NCBI GenBank assembly: GCA_009380005.1
Contig: WHSQ01000015.1
Location: 1 to 53,078 of the forward strand
DNA: 53,078 nt
DNA from: Actinomycetota bacterium
GTDB lineage: Bacteria > Actinomycetota > CADDZG01 > WHSQ01
Direction of reading: 5' to 3'
Below the pieces are notes generated by a model, which searched no databases, was not told the origin of the DNA, and saw nothing but the letters and a program-made list of their open reading frames with translations. Numbering within the stretch: the stretch's first letter is position 1; each line of letters begins with the position of its first letter. This document shows positions 8,740 to 16,988 of the stretch, in pieces. A program made the position numbers and the translations under genes.

Positions 8740-9755
8740 GATCGAACCCCCCCGTGGTCGAGGATGATCTTCAAGGTCCCGCTCTCGGCGGTCGCTTCGA
8801 TCGCGGCGCCGGTCTCCTCCAACGGAAACGTGTCGGAGATCAGCGGCGCGAGCCGGACCCGTCCCGATCCGGCGAGATCGATCGCGGCGGGGAAGTCCTC
8901 GGGCTTGGCGGCTCGAGGATTGGTGATCGTCAGCTCCTTGAGATACAGCGAGTAGAAGGGCAGCGCCCCGCGGTCCTCCGTGATCGTGCCGAACAGGACG
9001 ATGTGTCCACCCGGGCGCACCAACCCTATGGCGGCTGCGAGGGTCTCGACGCGCCCGGCGCTTTCGATGACGACATCCGGCCCCCGGCCCCCGGTGGCCT
9101 CTGCCACGCGTTCACCGAGGTGGGAGTCGCCCGGATCGAACGTCAGATCTGCTCCGAGGCTCTCGGCGAGTTCCCGTTTCGACGCGCTGCGCGTGACGCC
9201 GATCAGGGGCGCGGCTCCACGAGCGCGAGCGATCTGCAGGTGGAGCAAGCCGGATACCCCGAGGCCGAGGACGAGCACGGAGTCACCGGGGAACACGGGT
9301 GCATCGCGCTGGGCGTGCACGCACACGGTCAGCACCTGGACGAGAGGAGCGACCTCGTCGGAGATCGAAGCGGGGACCTCGTAGACGTTCGACTGGGGGA
9401 CGGCTATCCGTTCGGCGAAACCTCCGTCGCGATCTCGCCCCAGCAGGGCTCCGTTCGGGCATAGGTTGGTCTGGCCCTTCGAACACCAGTAACAAACACC
9501 ACAGCTCAGGACGGGGTCGATCACGACACGCGTCCCCGCAGCTGCACCTCCGTCCGAGGACGCGACGTGACCGAACATCTCGTGGCCCAGGACCCGCGGG
9601 TGCCGCACCGCGATCTTGCCGGAGTAGATGCTCAGGTCGGTTCCGCAGATCCCGGAGGTCGCGAGGTCGACGAGGACCTCACCACGCCCGGGCGATGGGT
9701 CCGGGCGGTCGTCCATGCGCAGAGATCTATCCGCTTCCAGGACGACCGCGCGCAC
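8736..9755 (-). CDS. zinc-dependent alcohol dehydrogenase (sorbitol/threonine dehydrogenase-like MDR)
   Basis: A 339-residue MDR dehydrogenase with TSGICGTDLSIYSG (zinc ligand), the HPRVLGHEMFG segment, a structural-zinc loop with four cysteines (CGVCYWCSKGQTNLC) and nucleotide motif VLGLGVSGLLHLQIA. The architecture is that of sorbitol, threonine and similar polyol dehydrogenases. It starts with GTG at 9755, directly abutting the stop of the LeuA-like gene, with AAGGGAAG upstream. It is a distant paralogue of the next gene in the operon (7702-8739). The substrate is not predictable, but the neighbourhood suggests a hydroxyl group produced or exposed by the upstream LeuA-like or M24 enzymes. 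Confidence 0.9.
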   Translation of the reverse strand: MRAVVLEADRSLRMDDRPDPSPGRGEVLVDLATSGICGTDLSIYSGKIAVRHPRVLGHEMFGHVASSDGGAAAGTRVVIDPVLSCGVCYWCSKGQTNLCPNGALLGRDRDGGFAERIAVPQSNVYEVPASISDEVAPLVQVLTVCVHAQRDAPVFPGDSVLVLGLGVSGLLHLQIARARGAAPLIGVTRSASKRELAESLGADLTFDPGDSHLGERVAEATGGRGPDVVIESAGRVETLAAAIGLVRPGGHIVLFGTITEDRGALPFYSLYLKELTITNPRAAKPEDFPAAIDLAGSGRVRLAPLISDTFPLEETGAAIEATAESGTLKIILDHGGVRS

Positions 9756-10988
9756 CTAAGTGCTTCCCTTGAGCTGGCGAGCCACGATCTCCTTGACCTC
9801 CTCGAACGGCAAGAGGGCCTTGGTCTCCAGCGCTCGCTCCTTGATCGCCGCCAACACCGAGCGCATCTGCTCGTCGTCCGCGGAGATGCCAAGGGCCTTG
9901 AGCGCGAGCTCCACCGAGGGCAACCCACTGCCCTTGCCGTAGACGACGCGAGCAGGGGGTTGACCGACGACGTCCCAGTGGTAGGGAAAGACCTCCGTGG
10001 GCTCGTCTTCGATGCATCGCTCGTACCAACCGGCGATGATGCCCGACTCGATCTCGAATAGGCGCTCGCCGACGACGGCCCGGTTGGAGGGGATCGTGTG
10101 ACCCGTACGTTCGCGAACCAGGCGCGATAGCGAGTAGAACGCCTCGGTGTTGAGGTTGTGCTCGACCCCATACAGCATGTTCAACGCCAACGCGAGCTCT
10201 TCCATGGGACAGTTGCCGGCCCGCTCGCCGATCCCGGAGACGGTCGTGTGGACGACCTCGACGCCGGCCGAGATCGCCGATAAGGAGTTGGCGACGGCCA
10301 AGCCGAAGTCATCGTGGAAGTGTGCCTCGAGCCGCGTCTCGGGGAGCCGCTCACGTACCTTCTGAACCCATACCGGGATCGCATGAGGCGCGACGCCGCC
10401 CGTCGTGTCGACGAGGGCCAGCGCGTCCATGTGACCCTCGTTGCCGATGCGTTCGACGAGATCGAGGTACCAATCGAACTCGGCACGCGAGGAATCGATC
10501 GTGAAGAAGACCGTTTCGAGCCCGGCCTCCTCCGCGGCCAGGGTTGCCTCGATCGACAGATTGATCGCACGATCCAGAGGCCAGCCGTAGGCCTTCTCGA
10601 TCATGTGTCCCGACGACGGGATCTCGATCACGACTCCGGACACGCCCGTGTCTTTGGCGCGCTTGACGTCGTCGACCATGCAGCGCGAGAACGCGAAGAT
10701 CTGGGGGCCGAGGTCGAGCTGCACGATCTCCTTGATCGCGGCTTCGTCCTCCGGCGAGACGATTGGCATGCCGGCTTCGATCCGGTCGACGCCGGCGGCC
10801 GCGAGCCGCTTCGCGATCGCTACCTTGTCCTCGCGGTCGAGGGCGATGCCTGCCTGCTGCTCGCCATCGCGCAGCGTGATGTCGTGGAAGACGACCTTGT
10901 TCGGCAACTCAAGGCCGGCGCGCGCCTCGTCCAGGTAGTTCCAGGGGCTGGTGAACCAGCGTCCCTCGTTCTGCCACGGGTTGCTCAT
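9756..10988 (-). CDS. isopropylmalate/homocitrate/citramalate synthase-like (HMGL family) enzyme
   Basis: A 410-residue TIM-barrel protein of the HMGL-like family. The opening strand FHDITLRDGEQQAG carries the metal ligand and catalytic residues of LeuA-type synthases, and HFHDDFGLAVANS plus GIGERAGNCPMEELA match the second conserved block. Relatives condense acetyl-CoA with a 2-oxoacid. The C-terminal leucine-regulatory domain of true LeuA is missing at this length, so a catabolic or side-pathway role is likelier than leucine synthesis. The open frame extends to 11633, but that part overlaps the M24 gene; ATG 10988 overlaps its stop by one base (TGATG) and is the real start. Confidence 0.88.
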   Translation of the reverse strand: MSNPWQNEGRWFTSPWNYLDEARAGLELPNKVVFHDITLRDGEQQAGIALDREDKVAIAKRLAAAGVDRIEAGMPIVSPEDEAAIKEIVQLDLGPQIFAFSRCMVDDVKRAKDTGVSGVVIEIPSSGHMIEKAYGWPLDRAINLSIEATLAAEEAGLETVFFTIDSSRAEFDWYLDLVERIGNEGHMDALALVDTTGGVAPHAIPVWVQKVRERLPETRLEAHFHDDFGLAVANSLSAISAGVEVVHTTVSGIGERAGNCPMEELALALNMLYGVEHNLNTEAFYSLSRLVRERTGHTIPSNRAVVGERLFEIESGIIAGWYERCIEDEPTEVFPYHWDVVGQPPARVVYGKGSGLPSVELALKALGISADDEQMRSVLAAIKERALETKALLPFEEVKEIVARQLKGST

Positions 10989-12244
10989 CAGGACTCCCAC
11001 CAGTACTCGGGGTGCTCGACCAACGTCGTGATCGCGTGCCCGTCGTCGGTGATCACCAGGTTCTCCTCGAGCCGCACCGTCTGTTCGAGACCGGGATGGC
11101 CGGCAAAGGTCTCGATTGCGAAGTACATGTTGGGCTTGATCTCGGCCGGATAGTCCAGCGAATAGGCACGACTGATCCACATCCCCTCGTATAGAGACAG
11201 CCCGATGGAGTGCGCGAACTGCTGCAGTGAGACCGATCCGTACTTGTCGTCGTCGTATTTCGGGAACTTCTTGGCCACGTCGGCCGTCGTGTTGCCGGGT
11301 TTCATCTGTTCGATCGCCGCGTAGAGAGAGTCGTAGCACTCCTTGTAGAGATCCTTCTCCTTCTTGCTCGGCTTGCGGTCGACCTTCCAACAGCGGACGA
11401 AGTCGATGAAATAGCCGCCCGGGCCGACGGCGTTGATGTCTACGATCACGTTGTCGCCTTGACGGAAGATCTTGTCGGTGTGCCAGCGCCGGTAGGGGCT
11501 GGTGTTGCCCCCGGAAGCACAGATGATCTCGTACACGACGTCGAAGCCGGACGCGTACAGGTACTCGTTGACCTTGGCGGTGATCTCCGCCTCGCGGACG
11601 CCCGGCTTCGTCCACTCCTTCATCGCCCGCCACATGGCCGCATCACCGTGGGCCGCGGCGATCTTGAGGCTCTCGATCTCGTCCGGCGTCTTGATCACCC
11701 GAGCCCCCGACATCGCCGGCCACGCGTTGACGAGCTTGATGCCCTTCTCCTTCAAGGCCTCGTAGGCGCGGAAATCCATGATGTCGATCCCGACTCGCCC
11801 GTCGGCAGCGCCCTGTTCCTTCAAGACGTCCACTATCGAATCGGCCATCTTGTTGGCCATCATCTCCTCGGCCCCCTCGCCCCACTTCCAGGTGATGGCG
11901 GGGCGTACCTGCTTCAGCCAGGGGGCATCGATCTCCGCGCAGACGAGATCGGAACCCACCGTTTCGAAGAGGACGGGGTCGCCTTCGCGCGTCAGCACGG
12001 CGTAGCGGATGAATATGTTGTTCTTCCAGTTCCCCTGGAACACCGATGTCACGTAACGAACGTTCTCGCCGACGAACAGGATCAGCGCGTCGAGGTCGTG
12101 CTCCGCCATCTGATCACGAGCTCGCTGGACGCGGTCCTTCCGGAGGCGGTCGAAGTCGACGCGCGCCTGCCAGTCCGTGGCGGTCGTCGAGTAGATCCGG
12201 CGGGGCGAGTACTCGTGCTTCGTTTCAAGGAACGGATGTTCCAC
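10988..12244 (-). CDS. M24-family metallohydrolase (creatinase/Xaa-Pro aminopeptidase-like)
   Basis: A 418-residue protein with the two-domain creatinase/prolidase layout: a creatinase-like N-terminal domain and a C-terminal pita-bread domain. The five metal ligands appear intact: two aspartates in IVDINAVGPGGYFIDF, the histidine in QFAHSIGL, and glutamates in YFAIETFAG and VRLEENLVI. Members hydrolyse Xaa-Pro peptides, creatine, ectoine or act as DMSP lyases, so the reaction is open. It follows the GntR gene by 12 bp and precedes the LeuA-like gene with a one-base overlap. A second, diverged M24 gene lies at 15728-16969 in the opposing operon, suggesting sequential C-N or related cleavage steps. 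Confidence 0.88.
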   Translation of the reverse strand: MEHPFLETKHEYSPRRIYSTTATDWQARVDFDRLRKDRVQRARDQMAEHDLDALILFVGENVRYVTSVFQGNWKNNIFIRYAVLTREGDPVLFETVGSDLVCAEIDAPWLKQVRPAITWKWGEGAEEMMANKMADSIVDVLKEQGAADGRVGIDIMDFRAYEALKEKGIKLVNAWPAMSGARVIKTPDEIESLKIAAAHGDAAMWRAMKEWTKPGVREAEITAKVNEYLYASGFDVVYEIICASGGNTSPYRRWHTDKIFRQGDNVIVDINAVGPGGYFIDFVRCWKVDRKPSKKEKDLYKECYDSLYAAIEQMKPGNTTADVAKKFPKYDDDKYGSVSLQQFAHSIGLSLYEGMWISRAYSLDYPAEIKPNMYFAIETFAGHPGLEQTVRLEENLVITDDGHAITTLVEHPEYWWES

Positions 12245-12256
12245 GGTGTCCTCCTT

Positions 12257-12931
12257 CTATCGGGCTATCTGCTTCTCCGAACGTTGGATGAAAGCGGCGA
12301 GCTCGCTTGCGGTGTGTCTCATGTGGTGCGAGATGGATGCCCGCGCGCGCTTTGCATTACGGCTGCGGCAAGCGTCCAGGATCCTCTGGTGGTCGTCGTT
12401 GGAGCGCGTCGCGGGGTTCTGTCGAGCCACGTACATATGGATGTACGCCTTGGAGGCGTCGCGTAGCGTGGCGATCATGCTCGTGAGTCGAGGACGATCG
12501 CTGGCCTCATAGATCGTCCGATGGAAGCGTTCGTTCATCTCCGCCCAGGCCGACTCATCTTCCTCGACCCGCATCCTGGCCACGAGGGCCTGCAGCTCGT
12601 CGAGGGTGTCGTCGTCCAGGTTGGGAAGCGCCAGCGCTATGGCCAGGCTCTCGAGCGCTTCACGGATCTCGTAGTACTCACGCACGTCCTTCACGGAGGG
12701 CAGGAAGACGATGGCGCCTCGATGAGGGTCGATCCGAACGAGCCCCTCGGCCTGGAGCAAGGTGAACGCCTCCCGCACGGGGGTCGTGCTCACCCCGAAC
12801 CGCTTGGCCATCGCTCCCTGACGGAGCCGCGTCCCCGGCGCGAGCTCGGCCCGTAGGATCTCGTCGCGCAGCCGGGCCGCGACCTCTTCGCTCGTGGTCC
12901 GGCGACTGAGACTCTCTTGATTAGTGGACAA
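12257..12931 (-). CDS. GntR-family transcriptional regulator, FCD subfamily (copy 1)
   Basis: A 224-residue regulator. The N-terminal winged helix spans about 10-75 (RLRQGAMAKRFGVSTTPVREAFTLLQAEGLV) and a C-terminal FCD effector domain follows (EIREALESLAI, HRTIYEASDRPRLTSMI, DDHQRILDAC). FCD domains typically bind an organic acid through a metal-His/Asp site. It heads the minus-strand catabolic operon and faces the nitrilase operon across site b, which lies 54 bp upstream of its start and 53 bp upstream of the nitrilase start, so it probably regulates both and itself. It is a clear paralogue of the regulator at 37271-37948, with an almost identical recognition helix. Confidence 0.93.
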   Translation of the reverse strand: MSTNQESLSRRTTSEEVAARLRDEILRAELAPGTRLRQGAMAKRFGVSTTPVREAFTLLQAEGLVRIDPHRGAIVFLPSVKDVREYYEIREALESLAIALALPNLDDDTLDELQALVARMRVEEDESAWAEMNERFHRTIYEASDRPRLTSMIATLRDASKAYIHMYVARQNPATRSNDDHQRILDACRSRNAKRARASISHHMRHTASELAAFIQRSEKQIAR

Positions 12932-12984
12932 TTCGTTCCCCGCACCGCTGCGGGCGGACGACCTAGACCCCGCCCCGATGGATA

Positions 12985-13004
12985 GATACTATGCATCATA
13001 TGTG
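12985..13004. promoter_or_regulatory. AT-rich operator/promoter-like element (site b)
   Basis: GATACTATGCATCATATGTG sits midway between the divergent GntR and nitrilase genes. It contains ATGCAT and CATATG and resembles site e (ACTATGCATCATAT against ATTATGTACGATAT, 10 of 14 positions equal). The central placement next to a GntR gene makes this the best candidate for that regulator's own operator. Confidence 0.55.
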
Positions 13005-13056
13005 ATTCGGTGCGGCCGTCCAACGGATACCGACGACGCGATCGGGGGTCGTAGGC

Positions 13057-14439
13057 ATGGGGCGCGAGGCGCGCGTGGCGTGCGTGCAAACGGCGGCGGG
13101 TGACGTCGACCGGTCGGACGCAGCGCTTAGCGAAGCGGTGGAATTGGCCGCCGGCGCGGCGCGTGAGGCCGATCTCGTGGTGCTTCCGGAGGCCACGTAT
13201 CCCGGTTACATCCTCCACGACGAGGGTTCCTTCCGCGACGACTCGTGGTGGCGCCGAGGCCTCGACGCCTTCGGCGCCGTCGCGCGAGAGGGCGACGCGT
13301 ACGTGGCCGTGGGCCTGATCAGAACGGTGGGTGACCGGATCCGTAACACGGCTGCGATGATCGGGCCCGATGGTCGTTTGGTGGGGACGGCGGACAAATC
13401 GTTCCTGTGGCACTTCGACTCGCAGTGGTTCGAGGCCGGGGTCACCGGCGACGTGCTCGATCTGTCGTTCGGACCGGCGGGCATGATCGTCTGCGCCGAC
13501 GCGCGGATGATGGAGATCCCGCGCTCGCTGGCCGTCGCCGGCGCGCGGCTGCTGTGTGACACGACGGCTCTGGTGCTCGGCCCGACCGGACTCAACGGTC
13601 AGGTCGAATACATGCTGCAAGCTCGCGCCTGGGAGAACGGTTCCTATCTCGCGGTGGCCAACAAGTCCGGCTACGAGGCCGGCATCGCCGCCTACGCCGG
13701 CAGGAGCGCGATCTATGGGCCCGACGGCGAGCGCCTGGTCGAGGCTCCGCCCGAAGGCCCGGCGGTGATCTCCGCAACCGTCGATCTGGACCGCGCACCC
13801 GGTCCCCCGATCCTTCGAGCCCGGACGTCGGATCTTCCGTTCGGCGATCCCGTTTCGGATCCGCCGATAGTCGAGATCCTGCGCGAGCCTCCTCCGGCCC
13901 GGCCCCTGCGAGTGGCCTTCCTGCAACGACCCGGGGACGCGTCTCGGATCAGACGGGAGCTGATGGCGGATCTGGTCCTGACGCGTGAGCCCTCCGACGC
14001 GGAGGGCGCGGTCTCCATCACACCCCACGGCATGACGGTCGCGTCCGTCACCTATCCGACGGGAGCCCTGGTGAAGCTTGGTTCCGCGACCGTCGGTTTC
14101 CTCTCCGGTGACCGGATCGGGGTGCCGGAGGAGGTCCGCCGGCTCATGCTCGAGGGAGCCAGCGTCGTCGTGTGGGACCGGCCCGAAGACGCCCAGGTTC
14201 CGACCGCCGTCGTGCGAACCCGCGCCGACGAGAACCGGATCTTCGTGGTCGTGACCGGCCCCGACGGCAGCTGGCAGGTCGTGGATCCGTCGGGTGCGAT
14301 CCTCGCGGGTACACGGCCGGGTGAGCTCGACGCCGTGATGGTCGAGTTGCCGCTCGCTCTCGCGTGGATGAAGGAGATGGCGCCGGCGACGGACGTGGTC
14401 GCCGGTCGCCGGCCCGCCGGCTATCCGGATCTGGTCTGA
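13057..14439 (+). CDS. carbon-nitrogen hydrolase (nitrilase superfamily) with degenerate second domain
   Basis: A 460-residue protein. The first domain (about 1-270) carries the nitrilase-superfamily triad: Glu in VVLPEATYPG, Lys in GTADKSFLWHF and Cys in MIVCADARMMEIPR. It should hydrolyse an amide, nitrile or carbamoyl group. The remaining residues look like a shortened second copy: VGFLSGDRIGVPEEVRRLMLEGASVVVW lines up with the Cys region, but the Cys position is Ser, and the Glu and Lys segments are absent. Family members are usually 260-330 residues, so the tandem arrangement is unusual. It heads the plus-strand operon under site b and is 11 bp before the histidinol-dehydrogenase-like gene. 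Confidence 0.88.
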   Translation: MGREARVACVQTAAGDVDRSDAALSEAVELAAGAAREADLVVLPEATYPGYILHDEGSFRDDSWWRRGLDAFGAVAREGDAYVAVGLIRTVGDRIRNTAAMIGPDGRLVGTADKSFLWHFDSQWFEAGVTGDVLDLSFGPAGMIVCADARMMEIPRSLAVAGARLLCDTTALVLGPTGLNGQVEYMLQARAWENGSYLAVANKSGYEAGIAAYAGRSAIYGPDGERLVEAPPEGPAVISATVDLDRAPGPPILRARTSDLPFGDPVSDPPIVEILREPPPARPLRVAFLQRPGDASRIRRELMADLVLTREPSDAEGAVSITPHGMTVASVTYPTGALVKLGSATVGFLSGDRIGVPEEVRRLMLEGASVVVWDRPEDAQVPTAVVRTRADENRIFVVVTGPDGSWQVVDPSGAILAGTRPGELDAVMVELPLALAWMKEMAPATDVVAGRRPAGYPDLV

Positions 14440-14450
14440 GGGAGGGTCGA

Positions 14451-15731
14451 ATGACACACCACATCAAGAGAGCCGAGCGCGAACGGGGCCACGATCTCGA
14501 AGCCGTCAGGTCGACGGTCGCCGAGATCATCGAAGACGTCCGGGAGAGAGGAGAGGAAGCCGTTCGCCACCATTCGGAGCGACTCGACCGATGGAACCCG
14601 CCGACGTTCGAGGTGGATGAGACGGCGGCGAGGAAAGCCGAGCGGGATCTCCCCGAGACCCTCAAGGAAGACATCCGGTTCGCGGCAGATCAGGTCGCCA
14701 ACTTCGCTCGCGTCCAGCGCGAGAACATCACGGACGTCGAGGTGGAGCCGTTGCCGGGCGTTCACCTCGGGCAACGCACGATCCCCGTGGAGAGCGTCGG
14801 GTCGTACACCCCGGGGGGCCGGTACCCACTGATAGCGTCGGCGTTGATGACGGTGGTGACCCCACGGGTGGCGGGTGTGGAGAGGGTGGTTGCGATGAGC
14901 CCGCCCCGATCCGCGGAGGGGATGCACCCGCCGACGATCTACGCCATGTCCGTTGCGGGGGCAGATTCGATGTATTGCCTCGGCGGGGTCCAGGCGCTGG
15001 CCGCGATGGCCTTCGGTGCTCTGCCGGGATGCCCTCCCGTGGACATGGTCGTGGGGGCGGGGAACGCCTTCGTCGCCGAGGCCAAGCGTCAGCTCTTCGG
15101 CACCGTCGGCATCGATCTGCTGGCGGGACCCACCGAGATCCTCGTCATCGCAGACGACACCGCGGATCCGGAGGTGGTCGCGTCCGATCTACTGGGGCAG
15201 GCAGAGCACGACCCGCGCTCCCCGGCCGTCCTCGTGACGACCTCGGAGGACCTCGCGCGGCGCGTTGCGGACCTGGTCGAGAAGCTGTTGGAGACGTGGC
15301 CGACCGCAGACGTGGCCGGGCCCGCGTGGAGGGACAACGGCGAGATCATCATCGCGGAGTCTCCCGAGGAGACCGTCGCGGTCGCCGATGGCTTCGCGCC
15401 GGAGCATCTCGAGGTTCAGACCGCCGACCCCGCGTGGTATCTCGAGCGGCTGCGCAACTACGGGAGCCTGTTCCTCGGGGAGGAGTCGACCGTCGTCTAC
15501 TCCGACAAGGCCATGGGGACTAACCACGTCCTCCCCACGATGGGTGCCGCCCGTTACACGGGAGGGCTCTGGGTTGGGAAGTTCCTCAAGACGGTCACGT
15601 ACCAGAGGCTGTCCAAGGAGGGAAGCGTCCGGATCGCGGGTCCGGCGGGCCGCATATCGGTGGCCGAACTCATGTACGGCCATGAGATAACGGCGAGGAT
15701 CCGCAGCGCGCGGTACGGGGATGCCTCGTGA
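14451..15731 (+). CDS. histidinol dehydrogenase-family enzyme (sulfopropanediol 3-dehydrogenase/HpsN-like)
   Basis: A 426-residue member of the histidinol dehydrogenase family. Likely zinc ligands are present: Gln and His in LLGQAEHDP, Asp in YSDKAMGTNHVLPT, and His in LMYGHEITARI; the catalytic Glu-His pair is in FAPEHLEVQT. Segments such as NYGSLFLGEESTVVYSDK and AARYTGGLWVGKFLKTVTYQ look more like HpsN-type (R)-dihydroxypropanesulfonate dehydrogenases than biosynthetic HisD, and no histidine gene is adjacent. It probably performs a double NAD-linked oxidation of a primary alcohol to an acid. ATG 14451 has GGAGGG upstream; the longer frame from 14364 overlaps the nitrilase. Its stop overlaps the M24 start (GTGA). 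Confidence 0.85.
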   Translation: MTHHIKRAERERGHDLEAVRSTVAEIIEDVRERGEEAVRHHSERLDRWNPPTFEVDETAARKAERDLPETLKEDIRFAADQVANFARVQRENITDVEVEPLPGVHLGQRTIPVESVGSYTPGGRYPLIASALMTVVTPRVAGVERVVAMSPPRSAEGMHPPTIYAMSVAGADSMYCLGGVQALAAMAFGALPGCPPVDMVVGAGNAFVAEAKRQLFGTVGIDLLAGPTEILVIADDTADPEVVASDLLGQAEHDPRSPAVLVTTSEDLARRVADLVEKLLETWPTADVAGPAWRDNGEIIIAESPEETVAVADGFAPEHLEVQTADPAWYLERLRNYGSLFLGEESTVVYSDKAMGTNHVLPTMGAARYTGGLWVGKFLKTVTYQRLSKEGSVRIAGPAGRISVAELMYGHEITARIRSARYGDAS

Positions 15732-16969
15732 CCGAGCGCGGGGACCTCGGGGACTACGCACACGGCCAGTTCGCGGTCGACTACGAGACCCGCGTGGATC
15801 ACGCGGCCCTGCGTGCCGATCGCGTCGAGCGGGTCCGGTCCACCATGTCGGAGGCCGGTCTGGATGCGTTGCTGGTGTGGAAAGACGAGAACGTCCGCTT
15901 CCTTTCGGGTCTGCGAGCGCAGATCATCCAGGGCAAGAGCGCTCTGCTCAACGGATGCCTATTGACTGCGGCCGGCGACATGGTGCTGTTCCTCTCCGGA
16001 GGTGAGGTAGACCGGGCCCGCAACGTCATGACCTGGATCGACGAGATCCACGCGATACCGATAATGGAAGCTCGCGGTCTGATCGCCGGCGCCTTCGACA
16101 ACGTCATCGCGCCGGTCTTCCACAAGCTCGATCTCGACTCGGCTCGGCTCGGCCTCGACGAGTTGGCCTTCGCACAGATAGACGAGTTCGGCCGTGTCCT
16201 GCCGGAAGTGAACCTCGCCGATGGTGACGCGGTCATGCAGCGGGTGCGTTTGGTCAAGACCCCCGCGGATATCGCGTTGATGCAGGAAGCGGCCGCCATC
16301 GGGGACGCCGTCACGCAGTCCGCGATCGCGGCCGTCCGCCCCGGCGTGAGGGAGACCGATGTCGTCGCCGAGGCCATGCACACCCTCTACAGGCTCGGGG
16401 GCGAGATGGCGCACGTCGCCACGCCGTTCGTCGCTTCGGGCGAGCATATGAGCCCACCGAATCGATTCGCATCGGACAAGATCATCCGCGAGGGGGACCT
16501 CGTCTTCATCGACATCGGTGCGCAGTACAACGGCCACTACGCGGACGTGGGACGCACCGTCATATGCGGCAGCCCCAGTCGGCGGCAGCAGGAGATCTAT
16601 ACCGCCGTCTACTACGCGCTCCATGCCGGGGTCGCGGCGATGAAGCCGGGAGCGACCAACGACGACGTGGCCGAGGCGGTCACGGTTCGGGGCCGCGATC
16701 GTGGCTTCGGTGACAACTTCTTCTCCTTATTCATCGGTCACGGGGTCGGCATGGGCTCCAACGAACCGCCCTACATCGGAGAGGCGCTTCCCGGCGCCGA
16801 TACCGTGGTGCTGACAGAAGGCATGACCATGGCGGTCGAACCGCTCATCTGGGTCCCCGATGTGAGAGGCGGAGGCGGGGTTCGCCTCGAAGACACGATC
16901 ACCGTGGGCCCCGGCGGCGGCATCCCTCTGACGAGGACCGCTTTCGACGATCGGCTCTTGCTCGACTGA
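15728..16969 (+). CDS. M24-family metallohydrolase (Xaa-Pro aminopeptidase/creatinase-like, copy 2)
   Basis: A 413-residue M24 protein with a creatinase N-terminal domain (about 30-160; ALRADRVERVRSTMSEAGLDALLV) and a pita-bread catalytic domain. Metal ligands are all visible: aspartates in VFIDIGAQYNGHYADVGRT, His in SLFIGHGVGM, Glu in AVEPLIW and VRLEDTITV. It begins at GTG 15728, overlapping the previous stop, so it is translationally coupled to the HpsN-like gene. It shares only the family fold with the M24 protein at 10988-12244. Within a catabolic operon a peptidase-fold hydrolase more likely cleaves a small substrate C-N bond, as creatinase or ectoine hydrolase do, than a peptide; this is inference. 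Confidence 0.88.
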   Translation: MTERGDLGDYAHGQFAVDYETRVDHAALRADRVERVRSTMSEAGLDALLVWKDENVRFLSGLRAQIIQGKSALLNGCLLTAAGDMVLFLSGGEVDRARNVMTWIDEIHAIPIMEARGLIAGAFDNVIAPVFHKLDLDSARLGLDELAFAQIDEFGRVLPEVNLADGDAVMQRVRLVKTPADIALMQEAAAIGDAVTQSAIAAVRPGVRETDVVAEAMHTLYRLGGEMAHVATPFVASGEHMSPPNRFASDKIIREGDLVFIDIGAQYNGHYADVGRTVICGSPSRRQQEIYTAVYYALHAGVAAMKPGATNDDVAEAVTVRGRDRGFGDNFFSLFIGHGVGMGSNEPPYIGEALPGADTVVLTEGMTMAVEPLIWVPDVRGGGGVRLEDTITVGPGGGIPLTRTAFDDRLLLD

Positions 16970-16988
16970 ACCGAAGGGAGCGACGCGC

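Noticed and set aside
9756-11633. LeuA-like frame extended to 11633
   Set aside because: The extra 215 codons overlap the M24 gene and encode Arg-rich, domainless sequence; the ATG at 10988 begins the conserved fold.
12790-14457. long antisense frame over the nitrilase and GntR genes
   Set aside because: It is a GC-driven shadow with low-complexity Arg/Gly/His composition and no recognisable domain; the nitrilase has all catalytic residues.
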